A stretch of DNA of 64,000 nt from Oscillospiraceae bacterium (GTDB taxonomy: Bacteria; Bacillota; Clostridia; Oscillospirales; CAG-272), in assembly GCA_015064735.1 (NCBI GenBank), contig SVRP01000005.1, positions 1 to 64,000 on the forward strand. Reading direction: 5' to 3'. The notes beneath the pieces are model-generated. The model saw only the letters and a list, made by a program, of their open reading frames with translations, searched no databases and was not told the DNA's origin. Numbering within the stretch: the stretch's first letter is position 1; each line of letters begins with the position of its first letter. Of the stretch, positions 58,262 to 64,000 are shown piece by piece. The position numbers and the translations under genes were made by a program.

Positions 58262-59161
58262 ATGAAAAACCGTATAATTGATCTAAAAAAAGAAAAAAAT
58301 GCCGTTATTCTGGCGCACTACTACGCACCGATTGAGGCTCAGGACGTGGCGGATTATATCGGAGATTCTTTCTATCTCGCAAAGATCGCCAAGGAAAGCA
58401 CTGCGGACATCATCGTTTTTTGCGGAGTGTCATTTATGGGAGAAAGCGCGAAGATACTTAATCCCGACAAAAAGGTACTTATGCCCGATCCTAAAGCCGA
58501 CTGTCCCATGGCGCATATGGTAAAAGACGGACTTATAGAAAAAATGCGCAAGGAGTACGAGGATCTTGCCGTTGTCTGCTACATAAATTCCACCGCGGAG
58601 CTCAAAAGTCATTGCGACGTCTGCGTAACCTCGTCCAATGCTGTGGGGATAGTCAAAAAACTCAAAAATAAAAACATTTTCTTTATACCCGACAAAAATC
58701 TCGGAAGCTTTGTCGCAAAGCAAATTCCGGAAAAGAATATAATTCTCAACGACGGCTTCTGCCCTATTCACGCTTCTATATCGGCTTCTGAGTTGCTGAG
58801 CTGCAAAGCGGCATATCCAAATGCTTTGGTACTTTCTCATCCCGAATGCGAAAAAGAAATACTTGACGTATCGGATTTCGTAGGTAGCACTGCGGATATT
58901 ATAAATTACGCTAAGTCGTCGCTTAACAAGGAATTCATAATATGTACGGAGGACGGCGTTGAGTACAAGCTTACAAGCGACAATCGGGATAAGAAATTTT
59001 ATTTTCCCGATCCCCGTCCCCGCTGTACCGATATGAAGCTTAATAATCTTGAAAACATACTTTCGGTTCTCCAAAACGAGGACAGAGAGATAACCATTCC
59101 CGAGGAGATAAGACAAAAAGCTCTTGCTCCTCTTGATAAAATGTTGGAGCTTGCAAAATAA
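58262..59161 (+). CDS. nadA: Quinolinate synthase NadA
   Basis: This is a 299-residue 4Fe-4S enzyme that condenses iminoaspartate with dihydroxyacetone phosphate. AVILAHYYAPIEAQDVADYI and FCGVSFMGESAKILNP are diagnostic. The three cluster cysteines are probably those in KADCPMAH, DGFCPIHA or the nearby LSHPEC, and PRCTDMK. The start at 58262 has GAAAGG upstream; a frame open to 58199 would begin in the promoter. It is followed by nadB after 3 bp. Confidence 0.96.
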   Translation: MKNRIIDLKKEKNAVILAHYYAPIEAQDVADYIGDSFYLAKIAKESTADIIVFCGVSFMGESAKILNPDKKVLMPDPKADCPMAHMVKDGLIEKMRKEYEDLAVVCYINSTAELKSHCDVCVTSSNAVGIVKKLKNKNIFFIPDKNLGSFVAKQIPEKNIILNDGFCPIHASISASELLSCKAAYPNALVLSHPECEKEILDVSDFVGSTADIINYAKSSLNKEFIICTEDGVEYKLTSDNRDKKFYFPDPRPRCTDMKLNNLENILSVLQNEDREITIPEEIRQKALAPLDKMLELAK

Positions 59162-59164
59162 ACC

Positions 59165-60439
59165 ATGAAAACAGACGTATTAATAGTTGGATGTGGAGTT
59201 GCGGGGCTTTACTGCGCGCTCAATCTGCCCAAGGAAAAGGAAATAGTTATCGTAACCAAGGAGGAAGCCGAGCTTAGCGATTCCTTCCTTGCTCAAGGCG
59301 GCATTTGCGTTCTACGAAACGATGACGATTACAAGGATTTCTTCGATGATACGATGAAAGCGGGACGATACGAAAACGACCCAAATTCAGTTGATATTAT
59401 GATTCGTTCATCACGAAGCGTTATAGAAGATCTCGTCTCATTTGGTGTCAGATTTAAAATGGACGGAAATGACTTCGTATACACCAAGGAGGGAGCGCAT
59501 ACAAGACCCCGTATACTTTTCCATGAAGACGAAACGGGAAAGGAAATAACCTCCCATCTTCTCGCCGTAGCAAAAACAAGAAAAAACATAACGCTTATAG
59601 AAAAGTTCACAATGGTGGATATAATATGTAAGGATAATCTCTGCTCGGGTATAATCGGGCACAACGATAAGGGTGAGTACACCGCTATTCGGTCAGACTA
59701 CACTGTCCTTGCGACAGGCGGTATCGGAGGGCTCTTCAAGCACTCCACCAATTACAGACACCTCACGGGCGATGCTCTTGCCGTGGCATTGCGACACGAC
59801 ATAAGGCTTCAGCATATTGATTACATACAGATTCACCCCACTACCCTTTACACAAACAAAAGCGGCAGAGAATTCCTAATTTCCGAATCGGTTCGTGGCG
59901 AAGGAGCAATCCTGCTCAATTCAAAGGGCGAACGCTTTGTAAATGAGCTTTTACCGAGAGACGTTGTCGCAAACGCCATTTTTGAAGAAATGAAAAAGGA
60001 GGGCAGCGAGCACGTATGGCTTTCGCTTTCCCCTATTCCAACAGAAGAAATAAAAAATCATTTCCCCCATATTTATCAACACTGTCTTGAGGAAGGCTAC
60101 GACGTAACAAAGGAAAGCATTCCGGTAGTTCCGTCTCAGCATTATTTTATGGGAGGAATAGACGTAGACAAGAGCAGCAAAACCTCCATGGACAGACTTT
60201 ACGCGGTAGGGGAGACAGCCTGCAACGGCGTTCACGGAAAGAACAGACTCGCAAGTAATTCTCTCCTGGAAAGCCTCGTGTTCGCAAAACGCGCCGCCTT
60301 TGACATAACGGAAAAATATTCCCCTATTTCCGACAAAGCCGAGATTTCGGTAAGCGGCGCCGACTATGAGGGATATGCCGAAAAATATAAAGCAGCTGTG
60401 CTTGACGCAATCGAAAAGGAGAAACTTAGCCATGAATAA
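59165..60439 (+). CDS. nadB: L-aspartate oxidase NadB
   Basis: This is a 424-residue flavoenzyme that makes iminoaspartate for NadA. LIVGCGVAGLYCALNLPK is the FAD motif, and SDSFLAQGGICVLRNDDD, HTRPRILFHEDETGKEI and the C-terminal GRLASNSLLESL-type sequence (KNRLASNSLLESLVF) are typical. It is shorter than the E. coli enzyme because the helical C-terminal extension is largely absent. It overlaps nadC by 8 bp. Confidence 0.95.
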   Translation: MKTDVLIVGCGVAGLYCALNLPKEKEIVIVTKEEAELSDSFLAQGGICVLRNDDDYKDFFDDTMKAGRYENDPNSVDIMIRSSRSVIEDLVSFGVRFKMDGNDFVYTKEGAHTRPRILFHEDETGKEITSHLLAVAKTRKNITLIEKFTMVDIICKDNLCSGIIGHNDKGEYTAIRSDYTVLATGGIGGLFKHSTNYRHLTGDALAVALRHDIRLQHIDYIQIHPTTLYTNKSGREFLISESVRGEGAILLNSKGERFVNELLPRDVVANAIFEEMKKEGSEHVWLSLSPIPTEEIKNHFPHIYQHCLEEGYDVTKESIPVVPSQHYFMGGIDVDKSSKTSMDRLYAVGETACNGVHGKNRLASNSLLESLVFAKRAAFDITEKYSPISDKAEISVSGADYEGYAEKYKAAVLDAIEKEKLSHE

Positions 60440-61283
60440 CATTTCTATGAAATTGAACGCAGATGAGCTCATTTTGAGTGCTCTTAAAGAGGACATCACA
60501 AGCGAGGATATCACTACGGCATCTGTAATGAGGGAATATAAAGCAGGCGAGGTCGAGCTAATATGTAAGGAAGACGGAATAATAGCAGGACTTGGTGTTT
60601 TCGCTCGCGTATTCGAGCTTTTGGACGAGACTACCGAAATAAGCTTTAACTGTAAGGACGGAGACCGTGTAAGAAAGGGGGAGCTGCTCGGTGTCATTCG
60701 CGGAGACATCAGAGTTCTTCTTTCGGGAGAAAGAGTTGCTCTTAACTATCTTCAGCGCATGAGCGGCATCGCGACCTACACACGCGCCATAGCAGACCTT
60801 TTGGAGGGTAGCCATACAAAGCTCCTTGATACAAGAAAAACCACTCCAAATATGCGAATTTTCGAAAAATACGCTGTAAAGGTAGGCGGAGGATACAATC
60901 ATCGGTACAACCTCAGCGACGGAATTCTTTTGAAGGACAATCACATTGGAGCCGCAGGCGGCGTTAAAGAAGCTGTTATGATGGCAAAGGAATACGCTCC
61001 CTTTGTGAGGAAGATCGAAATTGAGGTCGAAAATCTTGACATGCTCAGGGAAGCCCTTGAGGCTGGCGCGGACATAATCATGCTTGACAACATGAGCGTT
61101 GAGGACATGAAGGAGGCTGTACGTCTCGCCAAGGGCAGAGCCGAAACCGAATGCAGCGGAAACGTTACAAGGGAAAACGTAGCGAGACTCGTGGACATCG
61201 GGGTAGATTATATTTCCAGCGGAGCTCTTACCCACTCCGCTCCCATTCTTGATCTTTCAATGAAAAATTTACATACGATATAA
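60432..61283 (+). CDS. nadC: Nicotinate-nucleotide pyrophosphorylase NadC
   Basis: This is a 283-residue enzyme that turns quinolinate and PRPP into nicotinate mononucleotide. LLDTRKTTPNMRIFEKYAVK and GGYNHRYNLSDGILLKDNHI are diagnostic, and GADIIMLDNMSVEDMKEAV holds further active-site residues. The start at 60432 has AAAGGAG upstream, inside the end of nadB. niaR follows after 14 bp. Confidence 0.97.
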   Translation: MNNISMKLNADELILSALKEDITSEDITTASVMREYKAGEVELICKEDGIIAGLGVFARVFELLDETTEISFNCKDGDRVRKGELLGVIRGDIRVLLSGERVALNYLQRMSGIATYTRAIADLLEGSHTKLLDTRKTTPNMRIFEKYAVKVGGGYNHRYNLSDGILLKDNHIGAAGGVKEAVMMAKEYAPFVRKIEIEVENLDMLREALEAGADIIMLDNMSVEDMKEAVRLAKGRAETECSGNVTRENVARLVDIGVDYISSGALTHSAPILDLSMKNLHTI

Positions 61284-61297
61284 ACAAGGAGAAAAAA

Positions 61298-61810
61298 ATG
61301 AAAGCACCGGAAAGAAGAAAAGCAATTATCAACGCGCTTATTACCGAACAAAAGCCCATTTCTGGCGGAAGATTTTCCAAGGAGCTTGGCGTTTCGCGTC
61401 AAATCATAGTACAGGACGTGTCAATTCTGAAGGCTGAGGGATACGACATAATATCAACCCACTACGGTTATCTGCTCCACTCCACCCCCTTATGCGAAAG
61501 AGTATTCAAGCTTCATCATACCACCGAAAATACTGAAGAAGAGCTTAATACGATAGTTGACCTCGGCGGAACGGTTGTAGACGTTTTCGTATGGCACAAG
61601 GTATACGGTAAGATCTCCGCTTCCCTGAATATATTCTCAAGACTCCATGTAAAACAGTTTATCGAGGGTGTCAGAACAGGTAAGTCCACCGAGCTTATGA
61701 ATGTAACCGGAGGATACCATTACCACACTGTCCGTGCGGAATCCTCAGACATTCTTGACCTCATTGAAAAGGCTCTTACCGAAAAGGGATTCATTGCTCC
61801 CGAAATATAA
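61298..61810 (+). CDS. niaR: NiaR-type transcriptional repressor of NAD synthesis
   Basis: This is a 170-residue protein. The N-terminal winged helix (SGGRFSKELGVSRQIIVQDV) is followed by the 3H domain named for three His residues (HHTTENTEEELNTIVDLGG, VFVWHKVYGKI, YHYHTVRAE). The family binds nicotinate and represses NAD genes. As the last gene of the nadABC operon it very probably controls the operon itself. Confidence 0.94.
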   Translation: MKAPERRKAIINALITEQKPISGGRFSKELGVSRQIIVQDVSILKAEGYDIISTHYGYLLHSTPLCERVFKLHHTTENTEEELNTIVDLGGTVVDVFVWHKVYGKISASLNIFSRLHVKQFIEGVRTGKSTELMNVTGGYHYHTVRAESSDILDLIEKALTEKGFIAPEI

Positions 61811-61824
61811 TTTTCAGATAATCG

Positions 61825-61868
61825 AAAACGCTGACTCTAAGTAATGCTTAGGTCAGCGTTTTAGTTTT
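61825..61868 (+). terminator. Terminator after niaR
   Basis: AAAACGCTGAC pairs with GTCAGCGTTTT around CTAAG/CTTAG, followed by AGTTTTT. It lies 14 bp after the niaR stop codon. Confidence 0.85.
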
Positions 61869-61891
61869 TAGCACAGTCAAATATTCTACGT

Positions 61892-61942
61892 AAAAACCGC
61901 TTTCACTACATTTACTGATAGCAAAAGCGGCTTCCTTTTTTA
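61892..61942 (+). terminator. Second hairpin between niaR and trpB
   Basis: AAAACCGCTTT pairs with AAAGCGGCTT around about 20 bases, followed by CCTTTTTT. It may back up the niaR terminator; a T-rich tail is also present on the other strand, where trpB ends. Confidence 0.55.
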
Positions 61943-61984
61943 TTCAGTGTGTTTTTGGTCTGCGCTGAATGGGACAATCCTAAT

Positions 61985-63202
61985 TTATCTGATACCGTAT
62001 TTTTCAATTATAAAATCCATGTCCTTGTCGCCTCTGCCCGAGAGATTGATAAGAACAGAACCCTTGCCCATAGTCTTTGCAAGCTTGATACCGTAAGCAA
62101 CCGCGTGAGCACTCTCAATAGCGGGAATGATTCCCTCAAGTCTTGAAAGCTCAAAGAACGCATCTATGGTTTCGTCGTCATTTATTACGTCATACTTTAC
62201 TCTGCCGAGGTCGTGGAGGAATGCGTGCTCGGGGCCCGAAGAAGGATAGTCAAGTCCGCTTGCCACCGAATAAACGGGTGCGGGGTCGCCGTTTTCGTCC
62301 TTAAGCATAATGCTGTTAAAGCCGTGCATTATTCCCTCCTCGCCGTATTTAAGACTTGCCGCGTGATCGCCGAGAGCAGGTCCTCTTCCCAATGGCTCTA
62401 CTCCGTAGAGCTCTACGGGATCGTTAAGGAAGCCCGCGAAAATTCCCATTGAGTTGGAGCCGCCGCCAACGCACGCAACAACGGCATCGGGAAGCTCACC
62501 CGTCATAGAAAGGAACTGCTCTCTTGCCTCAATACCCACAACGCTCTGGAAATCTCTTACCATCATGGGGAAAGGATGAGGGCCGAGAACCGAACCAATG
62601 CAATAAATTGCGTGGTCGTATTCCTTGATATACGCATCAAACGCGGCATCTACCGCTTCCTTAAGGGTCTGCAAGCCGTCTGTTACCTCAATTACTCTTG
62701 CGCCGAGGATCTTCATTCTGGCTACGTTGGGTGCCTGCTTTTTAATATCAACAGCTCCCATATAGATATCGCATTCAAGTCCGAAATAAGCCGCCGCGGT
62801 AGCGAGAGCGACACCGTGCTGACCCGCGCCCGTTTCTGCTATGACCTTTGTTTTACCCATATACTTTGCAAGCAGTGCCTCGCCCATGCAGTGGTTGAGC
62901 TTGTGAGCGCCCGAATGATTAAGATCCTCACGCTTTACGTAAAGCTGAACGTTTCCGAGCTTACCCGAAAGTCTTTCAAGATAAGAAATAGGAGTAGGTC
63001 TGCCCTGGAAATCTCTGCGAATGGTGCGAAGCTCCGAAATAAACTTTGAGGACTTGCAGATAGTGAAATATGCCTCGGTTATCTCCTCCATCGCTTTCTG
63101 AAGCTCGGGGGAAACGTAAGATCCGCCGTATTTACCGAAATATCCCTTTTCATCGGGATAGTGCTTAAAATAAGTATCAAAATTAATGCCGTTGAATTCC
63201 AT
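61985..63202 (-). CDS. trpB: Tryptophan synthase beta chain
   Basis: This is a 405-residue PLP enzyme that condenses indole with serine. [20 protein letters not shown] holds the PLP-binding Lys, [20 protein letters not shown] and [15 protein letters not shown] are diagnostic. The length matches TrpB1. No other trp gene is in the window, so it stands alone here. It is preceded by a T-box leader on its own promoter. Confidence 0.96.
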   Translation of the reverse strand: MEFNGINFDTYFKHYPDEKGYFGKYGGSYVSPELQKAMEEITEAYFTICKSSKFISELRTIRRDFQGRPTPISYLERLSGKLGNVQLYVKREDLNHSGAHKLNHCMGEALLAKYMGKTKVIAETGAGQHGVALATAAAYFGLECDIYMGAVDIKKQAPNVARMKILGARVIEVTDGLQTLKEAVDAAFDAYIKEYDHAIYCIGSVLGPHPFPMMVRDFQSVVGIEAREQFLSMTGELPDAVVACVGGGSNSMGIFAGFLNDPVELYGVEPLGRGPALGDHAASLKYGEEGIMHGFNSIMLKDENGDPAPVYSVASGLDYPSSGPEHAFLHDLGRVKYDVINDDETIDAFFELSRLEGIIPAIESAHAVAYGIKLAKTMGKGSVLINLSGRGDKDMDFIIEKYGIR

Positions 63203-63224
63203 AATATATTTTCTCCTTAATAAT

Positions 63225-63592
63225 AGATATTTTTTTGTGTTTTTCCGACCTAAAAACTAAGCCCGCCATCGTATGTCAAGCAATTTCATATTTTCCTCTT
63301 CCCCGCCACAAACAAAAATCGCCCATGACAGAAACTCAATTTCCGTCAAGGACGAACAGTAAAAACTATCCGCGGTGCCACCTTGCTTCACAAAACGTGC
63401 TCTTTTAAGATACCTTCATATCTCTGACAGTTTACGCCTGTCTTACGTCGCAGAATACTCGGATAACCTTATCCTTTGACTACGCCCTCCGCGGTCCATT
63501 TGCCAAGCAGTGTCTCGCCCGAATCCCAGCATCTCGGGCTCTCTGTGCAGTCTTGAATGGCTTTATCTCCGCTTCAACGGTTTATTATATTA
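63225..63592 (-). promoter_or_regulatory. T-box riboswitch, tryptophan specifier predicted
   Basis: On the minus strand the leader of about 390 nt carries the T-box core GGTGGCACCGCG (63371-63382). A terminator follows at 63314-63354 (GTCCTTGACGGAAA pairing with TTTCTGTCATGGGC, then TTTTT). In stem I, AGAGAG and the distal loop GATGCTGG lie upstream of a TGG triplet at 63496-63498 followed by ACC, which fits a tryptophan specifier and the downstream gene. Uncharged tRNA-Trp would allow read-through into trpB. Confidence 0.88.
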
Positions 63593-63595
63593 AGT

Positions 63596-63624
63596 AGTAT
63601 ATCACCCTTTCAAAAGATTGTCAA
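63596..63624 (-). promoter_or_regulatory. Promoter of the trpB T-box transcript
   Basis: On the minus strand TTGACA (63619-63624) and TATACT (63596-63601) are 17 bp apart, directly upstream of the T-box leader. Confidence 0.82.
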
Positions 63625-63653
63625 GGGATTTTTTAATAAATTTTCAAAATTGC

Positions 63654-63682
63654 TTGACATTTTATTTTGATTATGCTATAAC
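63654..63682 (+). promoter_or_regulatory. Promoter of the gene at 63712
   Basis: TTGACA at 63654-63659 and TATAAC at 63677-63682 are 17 bp apart, with AGGAGAA before the start codon at 63712. It diverges from the trpB promoter. Confidence 0.78.
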
Positions 63683-63711
63683 ATAAAAAAAGATTCAACA
63701 GGAGAAATATT

Positions 63712-64000
63712 ATGGATGCAAGATTATCAGAAAACCTATCGGGTAAGCACGGAAGCTATATGCTTCCGTTCCTGTGGCTTCACGGAGAAAGCAAGGAAAG
63801 GCTTTACGGGGAGATAATCGCAATTAAAAATAGCGGTATACGCGAGTTTTGCGCGGAAAGCCGCACCTACGAGCGCTTTTGCGAGGAACAATGGTGGGAT
63901 GATTTCGGTTTTATTTTAAAAACCGCAAAGGAGCTTGATATGAATGTCTGGCTTCTTGACGACAAGCACTATCCCACGGGATACGCAAACGGCTACCCAA
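63712..64000 (+). CDS. N-terminus of a probable large glycoside hydrolase (incomplete at window edge)
   Basis: The first 96 residues are open to the window edge. SYMLPFLWLHGESKERLYGE and YERFCEEQWWDDFGFILKTA, followed by MNVWLLDDKHYPTGYANGYP, resemble the N-terminal catalytic region of GH106-related alpha-L-rhamnosidase-like proteins of gut bacteria, which start with such a barrel. The family call is tentative because most of the gene lies outside the window. No signal peptide is present. Confidence 0.6.
   Translation, partial: MDARLSENLSGKHGSYMLPFLWLHGESKERLYGEIIAIKNSGIREFCAESRTYERFCEEQWWDDFGFILKTAKELDMNVWLLDDKHYPTGYANGYP

Overview
The window looks like a chromosomal stretch of a low- to mid-GC, Gram-positive-type anaerobe of the class Clostridia, probably a fibre-degrading gut bacterium. 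Evidence for this: the Firmicutes-type order nusB, xseA, xseB, ispA, tlyA, nadK, argR, recN; an NAD-dependent ligase; a CIRCE-controlled groESL operon; a T-box leader on trpB; a NiaR-type regulator beside nadABC; rubrerythrin with PerR; strong AGGAGG ribosome sites; and TTGACA-17-TATAAT promoters. I saw no rRNA, tRNA, CRISPR array, insertion sequence or prophage.

Layout. 1-6.3 kb: a carbohydrate block with an incomplete unknown protein, a GH127-like enzyme, an arabinose/fucose-isomerase-like enzyme, an AraC regulator and a GH39-like enzyme. 6.3-12.5 kb: three sets of genes that look like one catabolic module. They are an SDR, a divergent type I dehydroquinase-like protein, a GldA-like dehydrogenase, a subclass-B3-like metallo-hydrolase and a KDPG-type aldolase, with two AraC regulators. 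This is the best candidate for an undescribed pathway. 12.8-15.4 kb: rubrerythrin/PerR, then a CaCA cation antiporter behind a yybP-ykoY-type (manganese) riboswitch. 15.4-28.4 kb: asd, rsmI, a cell-wall amidase, a ligA-epimerase-esterase run, phosphate transport, two lipoproteins, rplS with a leader, a flippase and yebC. 28.4-39 kb: argS, then the long housekeeping operon from nusB to ybaK. 39-46 kb: a surface protein, a CDP-6-deoxyhexose and glycosyltransferase locus, and small proteins of unclear role. 46-49.6 kb: an amino-acid symporter and groESL. 49.7-58 kb: a PnuC-like transporter with a half-length AraC-type regulator, a GH38 mannosidase, a further AraC regulator, GH51 arabinofuranosidase and an FAD oxidoreductase. 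58.2-61.8 kb: nadA-nadB-nadC-niaR. 62-63.6 kb: trpB behind a T-box. The window ends inside a gene that resembles the N-terminus of a large glycoside hydrolase.

How the genes fit together. The hydrolases (GH127-like, GH39-like, GH51, GH38, CE15-like esterase) point to plant hemicellulose, arabinan and glycan use. Each group is paired with a local AraC regulator carrying a cupin-like sensor domain, so control appears substrate-specific and local. NAD supply is covered by de novo synthesis (nadABC), an apparent pyridine-nucleoside-type transporter and NAD kinase. Family assignments come from motifs read by eye; no database search was run.
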